Shown here: one piece after another, positions 11,585-24,232 of the stretch
Layout: each line of letters starts with the position of its first letter
How positions within the stretch are numbered: the stretch's first letter is position 1
Assembly: GCA_009760855.2 (NCBI GenBank)
Contig: WPIO01000069.1
Coordinates: 1,408,501 to 1,472,500 of the forward strand
DNA length: 64,000 bases
Source: Cristatella mucedo
Taxonomy: Eukaryota > Bryozoa > Phylactolaemata > Cristatellidae
Direction: 5' to 3'
The notes under the pieces: generated by a model
What the model saw: only the letters and a program-made list of their open reading frames with translations
Told to the model about the DNA's origin: nothing
Databases searched by the model: none
Translations under genes and position numbers: made by a program

Positions 11585-12470
11585 TAATAATGGACTTGAT
11601 GAAGCACACCCAGAGAACTTAATCTCTTTCTAGGCGCTTTACATTTGCTACAGAGGGAATGCTATTAAATGGTAAATAATATCATGCTTGAAAAACAAAC
11701 AACATGAATAATATGGTTAGGGGTGACATGCACAGGGTCAGCATGCATAAGCACATAAAAGACGAATCACAGGGTCCCTCTAAACGCTGTCCTAAATAGG
11801 TGTTTTTAAAGTTCCTTTTAAATATGGTCTGGACAGGGGATGTTCTGACGCACTTCGGGAGGGATTTCCAGGCTTTGGGAGCATACGAGCTGAATGCACG
11901 GTCTCCAAAGGATTTAAGGTTTGTACGAGGTATTTCCAGACTGTTGGATTCCGACAAGCGGGTGGTACGGTGCTTGGCCTGATGGGGTAAAATATCTGAA
12001 AGATAGGCTGGAGCCATTGAATGAAGAGACCTAAAAGTGAGCGACAAAACCTTGAAGTCAATCCGTTGCCTCACTGGTAGCCAGTGCAGGTCGGCAAGAA
12101 GTGGAGTAATGTGGCAACTGCGACGCTCACGACAGACAAGCCTAGCTGCCAAGTTTTGCACCATCTGAAATCGCCGGATCGCACATGCTGGTAGGCCATT
12201 AGGCAGTGGGATGCAGAAGTCGAGACGGGATGTCACGAATGCATGGACCAACTTGGACATGGCTTCCTTATCTAAACAAGCCCAAATTATAGCTTTGTTG
12301 TGAAGCTGAAAATAAGCAGATTTGACAATGGATGTGATATGGTCGTCTAACGAGTGGCCGCTTTGGAATATGACACCTAGATGTCGAGCTGATTCAACAG
12401 GAGATATGCTGGTGGAGCCAATTTTGAGCGTCAGCCTTTTCAAAATTTGAAACACACTGGGTTAGCCCAT
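11585..12470 (-). mobile_element. LINE A copy with 257-residue open frame
   Basis: A 5'-truncated LINE A on the minus strand. The tail (taataataatgg, then the reversed tctctgagggcgctt hairpin region) is at the low end. The frame 11682-12455 is intact over 257 codons and covers the region after the reverse transcriptase core, with blocks SPVESARHLGVIFQSGHSLD, LVHAFVTSRLDFC, DLHWLPVRQRIDFKVLSLTF and FGDRAFSSYAPKAWKSLP. These blocks are typical of the C-terminal half of CR1/L2-type polyproteins. The catalytic FYADD segment is upstream and missing. This is the longest uninterrupted LINE A frame in the window. Confidence 0.85.
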
Positions 12471-12597
12471 AAATAGTAAGTTAGACAAAGATCATCTCAA
12501 GAACCCCAAAATATCAGCTCGTTTACTACTGTGTATCCGGTAACTTTCGTTTCATGATTAGTAATCTCCTCTTAGCCTAAGCGAATACCAGACATAA

Positions 12598-12712
12598 TCG
12601 AGATTTTCACTTCTGAGCGGATGCAACTCAGTCAGACTTAGTCAGTTTCGATACCTTTCTCTCGTCCAGCAGCTCAAATTCCTTCAACTCAGCTGCTGCA
12701 TATGTTGATAGC
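12598..12712 (+). mobile_element. LINE A fragment (reverse transcriptase region)
   Basis: gagattttcacttctgagcggatg..gctcaaattccttcaactcagctgctgca matches the LINE A segment encoding the FYADD motif and the following Ser/Asn-rich linker, as in the 27660-27770 copy. Short and mutated. Confidence 0.5.
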
Positions 12713-13049
12713 ACACTAGCTTAGGTGTGAGTACATTTTCTTATATTTTAAGATGAGAAAATTAATTTACTTCTCATAGGTAAACTAAGGGTCAATCAAG
12801 AATTTACACATCAAAATTAGTTCTGCAAGTATCTTTCTTGTGAAATCTGTACGAAATGTATGAGTTATTTTCCGAAGTGACCTTGTATTAGATGATTACG
12901 TCAGCTCCACGGTCGTCTGTCTTCTTTCAATTGTATAACATTTCTAAATTATGCGCTTGTTTAGATAAGAATACTACTTTGAAATTACTTGATTAATTTG
13001 TCAGGAAACCCATTGGACTTTAATAACTGAACAATCAGGTGCTTACAAC

Positions 13050-13800
13050 GGGTGCACAACTTCCTCCTGTTCGCTTGTCCGTCAGGAGCTTTGAAGGTGC
13101 CACATCTCACCACATCCTGCCCACCCATTCACTGACTTTCAGTCAAGCAAGGTATAGGCCGAAAGGTTTGGGCACTCATAATTTGTCATTGAATTGTTTC
13201 GGTCCATCCTACTTAACAGAGCTATTCCACCGCTAGACACAGCATCGTAAAGTCAGCTGTTGAGAATTTCATTGTTCACCTATGCCTCATACAAACCCGA
13301 ATTCCCCCTGCTATTCTGTCATTAGATGGCATGCTTCCACAGTCTTAAACTTCTGTTGTCTTGAGCGACCACAACTCTTTACTTGGAACTATTCAGAATG
13401 AAGCTAAAAATTTTCACCTATGCCTTATACAAACCCGAATTCCCCCTGCTATTCTGTCATTAGATGGCATGCTTCCATAGTCTTAAACTCCTGTGTGTCT
13501 TGAGCGACCACGACTCTTTACTTGGAACTATTTAGAATGAAGCTGAAAATGCGTCCACTCACGACAGCGTTCAGTGGTTTCCAGTGATTCAACCTTTACA
13601 TGCTTATGTGTGCTGAAACGGTGCATGCTGCCACTAACCATTCCTCATGGTTACTCTTCTCCTGTCACCCCCTAACTATGGTATTCTTGTTTTTTTTTAT
13701 AAAGAATTCCAGTAGCTATTCAAGTAGCTATTACCAGTAGCTATTCAATTGTGCTTCATTCGAAGCAAAGTAAAGTTATTAGAAAGACATTAAATTCTCT
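13050..13800 (+). mobile_element. LINE A fragment, degenerate, with internal tandem duplication
   Basis: The order of weak matches is gactttcagtcaagcaagg (DLHWLPVKQ region), tttcggtccatcctacttaacagagc (LAPAYLSD region), then 3' UTR blocks gtgcatgctgccactaacca and cccctaactatggtattcttg. The copy is old. A 138-base segment inside it is present twice (separate entry). Confidence 0.55.
13275..13550 (+). repeat. Tandem duplication, two 138-base units
   Basis: Units 13275-13412 and 13413-13550 both begin ttcacctatgcc and end near gaatgaagct. They differ at only a handful of positions (cctcat/ccttat, ccacagt/ccatagt, cttctgtt/ctcctgtg, attcag/atttag). The flanking LINE A sequence is far more diverged, so the duplication is younger than the element. 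Confidence 0.85.
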
Positions 13801-14084
13801 GTTGGTTATTATTACATATTTTGTTATATTTATCGACTTGTTATCACTGATTGAGTATGCTTCTCTGACATAGTTGTTAGCCTATTAACCGTGTCTGACT
13901 ACTGGCACGTTAGAGCTTACTGCTCCGTTCAGTTGTAGGAGCAGGGTTGTAACAAAGTTTGTCCAATGGCGTAAAATAAGTAAAGTTTAACTCAAAGATT
14001 TAGTGGAAATTGTTGTGTGAGACATGTTTTTCATCTGCAAGCATACTCGACCGGAAGTCCCAACAACATGACAGTTGCAGAGAT

Positions 14085-14190
14085 AACAACATTATTACAC
14101 TTCATAAAGCACCCACAGAGAATGAGCAATTTAAGTGCCGGTAATAAGCATGTGGCCATGCGTTGTGTCTACGTACATAGAGTTTGAGAC
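14085..14190 (-). mobile_element. Possible LINE A 3' tail fragment
   Basis: attattacacttcataaagcacccacagagaatgagc resembles the reversed LINE A tail (caagtgc, cgcccttagagaacttaatctct). Short and mutated. Confidence 0.35.
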
Positions 14191-14849
14191 TGCTTTCAAT
14201 TAATAAAAAAAAATTCGTGTCCTGCCAAACCCAGATTTAAAGGCTGCTTTGAGAAGTCAGCACTGGTTAAAGAATTAGACTACTACAAGAACCTATTTTG
14301 AGCCGAAAACCGAGAAGCTTTGAATACCAGTCAAAGCAAAAACAAGTTGGTGGGTTGACAACCTATTCTTTAGCATATTCTGAGAGATCTCGCTTAGAAA
14401 ATCTCAGCTCCTTGAGCGGAGAATTTCAAGCCTGCTGCCTTTAAAAATGTGGCAACAATTATTGTCTCGGTGAGGATCCCTCAGGCTAAAACAGTTATCA
14501 AATCACAACCTGTGACCTCGTTTAAGAGATTTTTCATCGTTTCTTTGAAGGCGATGTGTCTCACTAATATTAGACTCAAGTAAAACTTGCTTATTTAGAC
14601 GAACCTATACAATTGTGTCTGTGTTCTTCATTGGCCGACAACTTAGCTTTGAAATAACTGAGATTTACTTTGATAATTTGAATAAAAGAGCAGTACAGAA
14701 GTCATACAAATCGGCCACGGATAAGCAGATACCAATATAAGCCTCGGTGAGATTAAAATGTCTTTGCACACTATCGCTCAGATTTTCATCACTTTTTAGC
14801 TAAAGATCGGTGAAAACATTGTCTCATTGCTGGTGGTAGAGAACCATGT
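14191..14849. other. No recognised feature
   Basis: AT-rich sequence with no long frame, no recognised repeat and no convincing splice-site pair. Confidence 0.4.
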
Positions 14850-15400
14850 AACGAATGCCTATTTAGAAAAAAAAGAACTCCACCCGAACTGATCTCCTTG
14901 GTGTAAGCAACAATGTCCCAATCGGTGACAATAATCAGAATCTCGCTACCTTAGCTCTGCTAGACATATCAGCCTCCTTCGAAACTATTGATCTGCATTT
15001 CTTACTTGAAAAACTGAGAACTGTTGGACTGGCCTCTGAGGCATGGAATGGTTTAAATCCTAAATGTTGTTCGATTTCAGTTCACCGGATTTCATTAACT
15101 GCTTCAGTCCTCCGCCTAAAACAGCTAGCTTCAGAAGTTTGTGATTTGCTGATCTTGGACATTACAATTCACTTCTGCAAAACATAAGAAAGACATATTT
15201 TCTCCTTCTGCCAACCATCCTTTTTAGTCATCCTGAGCTTCTACTTCCGTACTTTTTGATACCTTTACTGCTCTCCTCTATTATCTAGGATTCCCACTTT
15301 GTGTTGGTAGTGTACAATAAAGTCGATTTGCTACCGAATGCATAAAAATGCCACTAAAGATGTGATTGTGATGTACAAACGATTATGTATAATCCTTCTT
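14850..15400 (+). mobile_element. LINE B fragment, degenerate and internally deleted
   Basis: Contains the LINE B segment around the first catalytic Asp (gctctgctagacatatcagcctccttcgaaactattgatctg, matching LSAAFDAID in the 53548 copy). It then jumps to the 3' part of the element (ctgagcttctacttccg, ctgctctcctctattatctagg, cactttgtgttggtag, gctaccgaatgc). An internal deletion has removed most of the reverse transcriptase. Confidence 0.65.
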
Positions 15401-15929
15401 AGTATTTTATGACTTGTAGACCAATTAACGGAGATTAAGACTTAATAATACTAAAATGTTTGCATAATTTTCCCTAAGCACGTGACCACTTCTTAGAATT
15501 TTAAATAAGCGGTATATTAAGTAACCCAAACGGCTAAAAGTAGCGTGTAACATTTCAAAATGGATAGCAAATTTAGAGCTGATAATCACACTGTCATCAT
15601 TTTAAACTTAGTTATTGGTAGCATGCAGCTGGTGAGTCATCTAAAGCAAGCATTCTTATGAGAGAGATGTAGCAACATGTGTGTTAACCAAGTGGAACAA
15701 GCTCATGTTATTATGTCATGTCGATAGTAAAGTGAAAAGTTAGCTCTTGGCTTTGGGAGCTCAGCGAATAAGTGGAAGAGTCCACAAAGTTATTTGCTAA
15801 TAATGATTTTCCCTTGAATTATTTAAGTCGGGATTGCTGTCATGACGACGCCTACGCTTTGCTGGCAGCTGCTGTGGTGGCATACTGAAGCAAGGTAATT
15901 ATGTAAACCAAGATTTCGTGACATAGGCT

Positions 15930-16350
15930 TTAATTTAAAATGCCTCTTCATTGGAAGCCAGTGAATTTTGATGAGGACTTATGTGTAGCAGTAGTGGAAA
16001 ATCAAGGTCAGCAACTATTGCTTTATTTGCATCTACTTTAATTTTGGGTAATAGCAAAAGCCTGTAAAAAACGCTAGTAATAATGGAACTCGAAATAGGA
16101 TCATAAAATTCATGAATTGATTTGCACACAGTGTACCTAATAAGCTTCACCAAATTAGGCTAACTGTAGTTTCAGCTTTTTTTGGATTCTGGTCAAATGT
16201 GGGCATTGGCTCTGTTGGGGCAGTTTTTGAAAATCTTTTGTAAAGAAACACTTCGATGTTGTCAATACGAAAAGGTGATATGACTGCTGAGCCGGTTTTG
16301 AGTGTTAAGCCGTTTTGGATTCCTAGCAGCTTTTGGTCTTGTCATCAGTA
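15930..16350 (-). mobile_element. LINE A fragment, degenerate
   Basis: The clearest match is aaggtgatatgactgctgagccggttttgagtgttaagccgttttgg, the reverse of the SASISPVES / RLTLKIG block. ttcattggaagccagtg at the low end corresponds to the DLHWLPV block. No open frame of note; a 72-residue minus frame (15935-16153) is a relic. Confidence 0.55.
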
Positions 16351-17210
16351 GCAAATAGGGTTTGTCCCTAATACAATTTATAAAGACTGCTTACATTATT
16401 ATGTGAATGGTAGCACTAGATGCAGTAATGTATTTCAGAGAATTGGTTGGCCTGGGGCATCGCATGCATCAAGTTATACGTCTAACTAAACGACATCTAC
16501 ATAGGCTGGGAGTCTAGATGTGCTTTGCAAGCACAACAGAAAATGCAAGGTATAAACTGCGAATAAAACCGGACCAACACACGAGTTATAGGTGTCCCAA
16601 AAGTTAGTAGTTGCCTATATGATCTTTCCCTTAAGTACAGTCCGTTTTTTTGCACTGATTGTAGACCTAGAACGTGTCTGTTCAGAGCAAGTGATTTGAA
16701 GGCTAGATCTGGGACATGCACGGACCTTCAGCTGAGTTTTGTTCCTCGGAAGTTTGTGAACACCAAAATAAATCCTGAATTTTTTAAGCGGTTAGATCTA
16801 AAACCAGACTACAGTGTTATTGATACGTTGGAAGTTGGAATATCTTAGTTAAACTGGGCTGCTACAAATCATTCTATTGTCTTGGTTGAGAATGGTGGAA
16901 GGTATACTGGGTAGCAATTGTTATAGTTGTCCTGGTTGTGTGGTAATTTTCAAATAATAAATTAACTAAAGTTCTTTTTAAACGTGCATTGACAGTTTTC
17001 GAGGCTGAGGAGCTCCTTAAATATAGTTACGCTTGCTAGATTCTTCGGCTTTGATCAAGTGCAGAGCTGAAACGTTTTGTAGAAGTACCTCACTGTCATG
17101 CATTACAATTACTTAAAGGTTGTATTTATCTAATAAAACGAATCTGGGAAACCATAGAGCATTCAAGCGAAATATGTTAACAGCATATTAAAAATCTCCA
17201 ACAGCCTTAC
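16351..17210. other. Unresolved, possibly very old LINE A in part
   Basis: A 74-residue minus frame (16497-16721) is present without recognisable motifs. Parts look like decayed LINE A but the alignment is too poor to call. Confidence 0.3.
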
Positions 17211-17234
17211 CGTTTGTGAGAGTAAAATATTGTA
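17211..17234 (-). CDS. Weak candidate micro-exon (24 bp)
   Basis: A strong minus-strand donor (AACG|GTAAGGCTG) is preceded by 24 open bases and an acceptor-like AG (tttatgaacaag). Phase 1 at both ends, like the stronger exons. The peptide is about QYFTLTN. The acceptor lacks a clear pyrimidine tract, and by chance such a short phase-matched exon is likely, so this is speculative. Confidence 0.2.
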
Positions 17235-17527
17235 CTTGTTCATAAAACAACTTTCAGTATATATTTAAAACAGTTTCAAAATTTTATATTAACCGTTTCT
17301 TTTTTCATGTTAAATAGTTTATGTCAGTATCCACTTATAAGAATTTTTGAATTGATCAAATAATTATCGCCCTATGTATTGTTGATATAAGTGTACTTTC
17401 TTAACTCTAGCATTTTCAGACTTTACACGCGATTTGGCAGTCAGTATGGTAATGCAATATTTGGCTGCTCTGCCTAGCTTCCTAATGATGATATGGAGAG
17501 ATAATAGCACACTTGATTAAGCTCCCT

Positions 17528-18740
17528 AATCTAAATCACTCTCTTTCTAAGCACTTTACATACGTTGCAAAGCAAATACGATGCACAGGGTCACCATGCA
17601 AGTGTGGTTAGGGGCGCCATGCAACAGTGTGAGCCTAATGTGAGCACCTGCCAAATGAATAGCACGGACCAATTAAGTGCCGTGATACATAGGTGCGTTT
17701 ATTTCTTTTTAAATATGGTCACGTGATGGGATGTCGTGAAGCGAGTCAATACTGAGTTCCATGCTTTGGGAGCTTAAGACCACTCGCACGGTTGCCAAAG
17801 GATTTTAGGTATGTAAGACATATAGGTAAACAGTCATAATCCCAAAACCTGGTGATGCAATTCGTAGCATAGTGGGGGAGTAGATCTTATAAAAAGGATA
17901 GAGCCAAAGAATGACAGGATCTACAAGTGAGTGAAAGAATCTGTAAGTCAACGCTTTGCTTGACTGGGAGCCAGTGCAGGTTGGCGAGAAGTGGTGTGAT
18001 ACCGAAAGCCACTTAGGCTGTGATTGTGCTATACAAAACTCGCTTGCGTAAAACCCACATAGTCTTTATGACTTTGTGGAATTACAGATGGAGATACATT
18101 CATATAAGAAAATTGCTATGCTCATAGCGGACATGAATTTCTGCTGAGTTCTGTAAAAGCAGCAAGCTTTGAGTGCACAGGCATGTTGGCACCCATGCGA
18201 TGCCGCAAATTCGAAAGCCAATTTAGATATATAATCCTTAGCTAAAAAGTGCGAATTTTTAGCAATGCTATGAAGCTGAAAGCAGGCATCATTCATTGTG
18301 GAGCAAATGTGGCCGTCTAACCAAAGGTCGTTTGGAACACGACGCATAAATTTCGCACAGACTCAACATCAAATATGCTGATAGTGCCAGTTTTGAGTGC
18401 TAGCGTTTCCAATTGCTAAAGCACATCTGTTTGCCCATATCTAGTAAGTTGGTTTTTATCATCATTCAATTTAGGAAAATGCACTGCCATCCAAGTTTGG
18501 ATGAAAACAATACATACAGCAAGTGGATTGAGCGAATATGACGTACTGCAGTGCTGGGGGATCAAAGCAAAGGTGCAACTGAATTTCACCCACATGCAAG
18601 TGAAAGCCAGGAATGTCCATGGCGATCACATCAGCAGGAGAAATAAGATGAAATGGTGCAAAGAATAGGACCAAGCATGGAGCCCTGAGGTACCCAATAT
18701 TTTAGAGGTTCCTTGGAGGATCTTTGTTCATTCAAATCAA
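17528..18740 (-). mobile_element. LINE A copy, interrupted by a LINE B 3' end
   Basis: From the reversed tail (ctctctttctaagcactttacatacgttgc) through the 3' UTR to the C-terminal coding region, then, after a 107-base LINE B interruption at about 17998-18104, upstream to the region matching the segment just after FYADD (ggtgcaactgaatttcacc, gaggttccttggagg). Frames of 67-93 residues (18066-18347, 18471-18674) are broken pieces of the LINE A polyprotein. Diverged, with stops and indels. Confidence 0.7.
17998..18104 (+). mobile_element. LINE B 3' end inserted in LINE A
   Basis: accgaaagccacttaggctg, then the conserved aacccacatagtctttatgactttgtgg and gatggagatacattc are the terminal 107 bases of LINE B. 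Flanking sequence on both sides is LINE A on the opposite strand, broken at the ..gaagtggtgtgat / ..aatttctgctg point. This is an extremely 5'-truncated insertion. Confidence 0.75.
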
Positions 18741-20553
18741 TACTTTGGAATGTCCTACTTTTTAGGTAGGAAATTACCCAAGACATTCCACTTAAGTACA
18801 TCTATCTGAGTATGTGACATATTGCTCGAGATATATTATCAGGTCACAATAACTAATTAAGATTAAATAAATCAAAGCTATGCGTTCACGCAGGATGGGT
18901 TCGAGGCTAACCTCTGCATATAAAAAGTGAAACCTTAAGACCATTTAAAAACAGATGTGAAATCCTAGCTGCAGCGTAAGGCTGCATGATTTGCTACACA
19001 ATAATTTTGGTCAAAACATGGATATGCTCTAATACAGTCAAAGGTTACTTAATGCCTAAGATTACACATCAAGACAGCAACAACAAATGGAATGAAAAGT
19101 TTGTTTGCATATTTTTTGTGTATACTTTATAAGCTTGAGTGTTTTACTTAAGAGTGGTTCTAGAGCTAGCTCGAGACTTGTGACTAGATCCTCGAGACCA
19201 GTTATTGCGACTACTATTTTTTGTGTTAAAGTTATCAATCTTAGAGCTGGCATCATTTTTTATTCGATAATACGTTTCGAGATCCACATGTGTCTCACAG
19301 GTTATTCTGGGTAAATAACAGTCCAGTTTTCCTAGTAATTAAAAAATATGCCCCAAACAGAACTAAAAAAGCTATTCAATAATCGTAACGTCTAGTCGTG
19401 GTCAAGGATCAATTGATTTCACTAAGAATCGGCATGCAGGATTACTATCTGTTTAAAATAGCAACTGTTTAGTTTAGCACAATTAAATAACAGCTGTGAG
19501 AAGTTTTAGAATTGTTTTGCTCTATTGCTTTTAATCTAAAAGTTGATATTTACTATGCTTCTTTCAATTTATAAAAATATACGAGCATAACAAACTTTAA
19601 ACGGAACGAGCTTTATATTCCAGCTTCAAACGCTAGTTATTGCTGTCACTCTGAATGTTACATCAATCGAGTTTTGCTCGGTGAACAGCCCGAGGATATG
19701 ATACTTCCAATGATTAGTATACAATTTGCGTTCACGAAACTACGTGCAACTACGGTTACTAATGCAAGAGTGAGCAATATGGCTTTATCTGTTTTCACAA
19801 AACACTTCATCTGTATCCATATATTGATTTAAGACTGGTATCACATAACATCTTCTCATTAAAATGTTTAGAATCGAAAGTACGAGATTCGATTTAAAAA
19901 GGAGGGCATTGTCGATGGCTGTTTAAGGCTGACTCAACTTGGATTATTATGTATTGCCGTTTCTCTTGTGAATTTTAATATCTCTTTATTTCAAATACGT
20001 CTCTATAGCTCAACAGGCAGTTCTAAATTTGATTCGATTGTTTTTTAACTGATGTCCATTCATAATTCAAAAATAAACATGACATTTCCATGATTTGATG
20101 CCTAAGAAGAATCGCTGTTAGACTTCTCAATGGGGTTAAGCAGTATTTATCATAATCTATTAACATAATATTGCCTCACAACTCAATTTAATTTTAATTG
20201 TCAGCCTAAGTGTAAACAAAAAACAAATATATTTTATTCGGTCGACCTTTTTAAATATTTTCTATCAATTACTTTTTTAATAGAAATTAAAGAAAAATTA
20301 ATGTATACATATATATTATTACACAATTGATTATTTACGGGTAGGAATTTTAAGATTTCTGTTTAGACACAACATCTACGGAAACGTTTTGAGTGCTACA
20401 CGAGTTTTCAGAGAAGAAAAACGATACAGCAGGGTGCTTAGATTTTTTTGCAATAGGCTGGTAGGGTAATTTCAAGCAGAAGTTATCTGTTTGATTAGTA
20501 CGTGTCATTTGAATATTTTAGGTAATGTATTACAATTAAATTTCGCTACTTAC
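18741..20553. other. No recognised feature (probable intron)
   Basis: AT-rich sequence without recognised repeats or convincing exons. Two overlapping antisense frames (19062-19256 minus, 19105-19314 plus) lie in it, with no sign that either is coding. Confidence 0.4.
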
Positions 20554-21021
20554 TGTTATGCACAGATAGATAATATCTTTCCCGCCGACCAGTGCAGCCT
20601 GTTGTCTTGTGGCAGAGGTCACGATAGGAAGATACGTTGACCTCATAGTTTCCTTCATTTGAATAAGTGAGTGGATAGGTGATAAACTTGACGACAATAT
20701 CATATGTGCCATGCCTCTTGTAATTAATCTGTATTGGATGATTTGGATCTGATCTTGCACTTTTCGGGGTATTACTGCATGTTAGTCGAACTCTCACGAA
20801 TGTTAGTAACCTGGGAATACTTGGGCTGCATACACATACCGTATCGTCAACTACTTCTTCTAGGATAACTAGATAGCAAAAATATACTTGAGATGGTGGT
20901 GCGAATTTTGAAATTCGCAATACTTCTAGACCTGCCGGTGGAGTTATATCTTCAAACCTAAATTGCAACTCAGTCCTGTGACCTTGTAATGCATACTCCC
21001 TCACCGGTTCCCCTGTCCATT
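20554..21021 (-). CDS. Putative large internal exon, extracellular Ig/FN3-like segment
   Basis: A 468-base exon on the minus strand: acceptor gctgttaatttcag|AA, donor CATAACA|GTAAGTAGC, both near consensus, both phase 1, with 155 complete open codons in AT-rich DNA where stops should be frequent. The peptide starts WTGEPVREYALQGH and continues LQFRFEDI. A run RVRLTCSN resembles an Ig B strand, and SNEGNYEVNVSS resembles an F strand ending in the G-x-Y pattern. About seven Cys occur, with RDLCHKTTGC near the end, and one N-glycosylation sequon (NVSS). No membrane helix. I infer a secreted or cell-surface beta-sandwich module; no named family is recognised. Upstream in gene order, 35534-35581 joins in frame (..AIYGC then K-WTGEP). 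Confidence 0.65.
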
Positions 21022-21284
21022 CTGAAATTAACAGCCAAACAATATTACTTTCGGAATGATACGCTCAGAAAAATTGTCAATGCATTCTTAGCACGCGTTT
21101 TACAGGTCATAGTGGGTGAAAGAAAAGAATAATAGAACAATTTTTACCACCGTCCTAGCCATTTTGCAGCTCAGCTAATTTTAATAGTACTATTGTATTA
21201 TTATGTTGTCTGCGGACCGCGTAATCTCATTTTAGACACTTTAGATGTACTGCAACTAAAGCGCGACCGTTTTTTTAATGGAAG

Positions 21285-22120
21285 CATGCTCAGGGTCAGT
21301 AACCGTTATATGGCATTCATGGTCAGCATGTACATATGGTTAGTAGCAGTAGGCGACGTGTCACCAACATAAGCAGATCAAGAATTATTGCCAATGACAA
21401 TCTTATTTTTGCGATAAATACAGGTGTCAATAGCTTTATATTAAGTGTTGCAAAGTCAGGGGATGTCATGAAGCCATTCGGAAATTAGTTCCGTTCCTCG
21501 GCGCATAGAAAGTAAGGGCATGGATCTCTCGGTTTATGAACTTCGTGTGACGTGTAGCTAAACGATTTGATTTAGAAAAGCTGGTGGCACGATTCCTAGT
21601 CAGGTGGGTGAGTAGATTTGAAAGGTGGCCTGGAGCCAAATAAAGAAGGTACCTGAAAGTGAGTCACACAACGTTGAAATAGGTGGGTCGCTCGATAGAG
21701 AGCCAGTACGGGTCGGAGAGAAGTAGTGTCATGTATTAACTGCTATGCTCAAGACACATTAGTAGCTGCAGAATTTGGCAAAAACATTAGTTGCTCTATC
21801 GCTCATGCTGGGAGACCAGGGAACAGTCACTTAAAGCATGCAAAACCTGATATTAGAAATGCATGTACAAATGTAAATTTAGTTTCCTTGTCCAAACGCG
21901 GCTAAAATTTAGCAATCTCATGAAAATTTAAGGAGGCAGACTTTAGTGCAACGTAATGTGATAATAAAGTGCAAGGCCACTTCGGAAACCGCCACCCTGA
22001 TTTCTCCCGAATAAAATTGGAGATGTGATGGCAGAGCTGTGTTTAGGAACTAGGGTTTTGAAAAGACCTTGTCACACTTGGTTTGACTATACCTAGAAAT
22101 TTGGTTTTATCCTGAAAAAG
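21285..22120 (-). mobile_element. LINE A copy, degenerate
   Basis: Blocks in family order on the minus strand are the 3' UTR (gtcaccaacataagcaga), ggggatgtcatgaagccattcgg, gtgagtcacacaacgttgaa, gggtcggagagaagtagtgtcatg, gctcatgctgggagacc and tttcttggtttgactatacctag. No frame survives. Old copy. Confidence 0.65.
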
Positions 22121-22729
22121 TGGTTGTTGCATTTCAAAACATTGTATGACTATTGCTAGATATGGTATGAAACTTTTTTTTCATTCCGGCGTGTAGCGTA
22201 CCTGCATTATATAACTTACAGACACTTCAAAAAATTGGTATCTCAAGCAATAATACAGTCGTGAATATTTCAATTAGTGGGATGAGTATTGGCTTTAAGG
22301 TGCCTTAGTCATGACTTTTCTGCTATCTGTACTACCTCCTCTGTAATAATGTCGATGCATAGGCATTAGTCGTTACATTAATTACTTTTAGAACAGCTAT
22401 ATTTTTCTTTCTGCATTAGGACTAAGCTTTCCAAGGACTATAGAAATAGCATCAGATGTATAATAATCATTTTTATGATCGTCAGAGCAGTAATCGAATA
22501 ATAAACAACCCCAACTACTGATGGGAACTTGCTATTGACATTAACTGAATGAATGATATTTCTTCGTTACAGAGACGACTCTAATTTTAGTGCATCTGAT
22601 TATAACGCCACTAATTGACTACTGATACAAATGTATTACTAGCATTAATAATATTATTATTAGCTTGCACTACAGTATTTCCTTTTAGACCGTCGGTGAT
22701 ATATCTAAGACTTATATTTCAAATAACTT
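22121..22729. other. No recognised feature
   Basis: AT-rich sequence with no long frame. A strong donor-like GTAAGTTATA (minus, near 22215) has no usable upstream acceptor in phase. Confidence 0.4.
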
Positions 22730-23160
<431 letters not shown>

Positions 23161-23686
23161 GTCTTTTCATAGAGATGGCATATCAAATATCAAAACAGTC
23201 GATATGGAGCTGAAGCCAATTGATAAGAGGTTCCACGGACTTCTTCAAAGGGAGTATCCTCCTGAAAGGGAATAACGTTGGTAGGGGAGTCTACATTCCT
23301 CTTTCGGAACTAAAGGGGACACAGTCACTCCCGCTTGACGAAGAAATCATCAAGAGTCTCTGAGGAGCTGGAAAAAGTCTTCTCCATCTCCCCTGAAGGG
23401 ATAAGAGATCAAATTCGTTAATAATAAATCCCCTCAGGGTTCATCAACCAATCAGGGAATGATTCTCAACAGGTGTCAGTTCAACCTGTTCAAAGAATAA
23501 TCAGCCTTGATTGGTTTTGTATTAGTTCAGAGGAAGAGAACTACGGAAATGGGAAGTAGGGGGCCATGATCCCCGTCCTTCCGTCTGGAGGATGTAGCCC
23601 GGGACGTATAATCACTTCCGTATCCTTCCTCTATGTAGTAGTATCGGGATAGCTCTAGGCTACCCATTCTTTAATTCAATGACTTC
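23161..23686. other. Unidentified block rich in GGAG/CTCC words
   Basis: Unlike the neighbouring AT-rich DNA this stretch is full of short purine/pyrimidine words (gggagtatcctcctgaaaggg, aggggagtctacattcctc, ctgaggagctgg, ctcccctgaaggg). It begins where arm Q' of the inverted-repeat structure ends, and Q itself has the same flavour (GGAG..CTCC). No long frame. Could be the body of an unclassified DNA element whose end is the inverted-repeat structure; not recognised. Confidence 0.35.
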
Positions 23687-24232
23687 TCGCCAACCTGCAC
23701 TGGCTACCAGTCAAGCGACGGATTGACTTCAAGGTTTTGTCGCTCACTTTTGGGTCACTTCATTCTTTGTCACCAGCCTATCTCTTAGTTCTACTTCTCC
23801 ACCAGGCCATGCATCGTACCATTCACTTTTCGGAATCCAACAGTCTGCTAATACCTCATACAAAGCTCAAATCATTTGGAGACCGTGCATGAAATTCTTA
23901 TGCTCCCAAAGCCTGGAACTCCCTCCCGACTTGCGTCAGACCATCCCCTAACTCGACTTCATTTAAAAAAGAGCTTACAACCACATCTATTTAGGGCAGC
24001 ATTTAGTGGGTCCTTGTGATTCATCCTTGATGTGATTATGGGTGCTGATACTGAGCATGCTGACCTTGTGCATGTAACCCCTAACCATGTTATTCATGTT
24101 GTTTATCAAGCACGATATTACTCACCATTCAATTGCATTACCCATTGCAGCAAACGTAAAGCACCTAGAAAGAGATTGAGTTCTCTGAGGGCGCTTTATC
24201 AAGTTCATTATTAATATTATTATTATTAACCC
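23687..24232 (+). mobile_element. LINE A 3' end, 5'-truncated
   Basis: Starts at acttctcgccaacctgcactggctaccag (DLHWLPV region). It runs through ggttttgtcgctcac, ccgtgcatgaaattcttatgctcccaaagcctgg and the 3' UTR to the tail gagattgagttctctgagggcgctttatcaag, then (ATT)n. It interrupts the GGAG/CTCC-rich block. acccat (about 23664) on the left and acccag (about 24230) on the right could be a target-site duplication, but the fit is imperfect. Confidence 0.85.
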
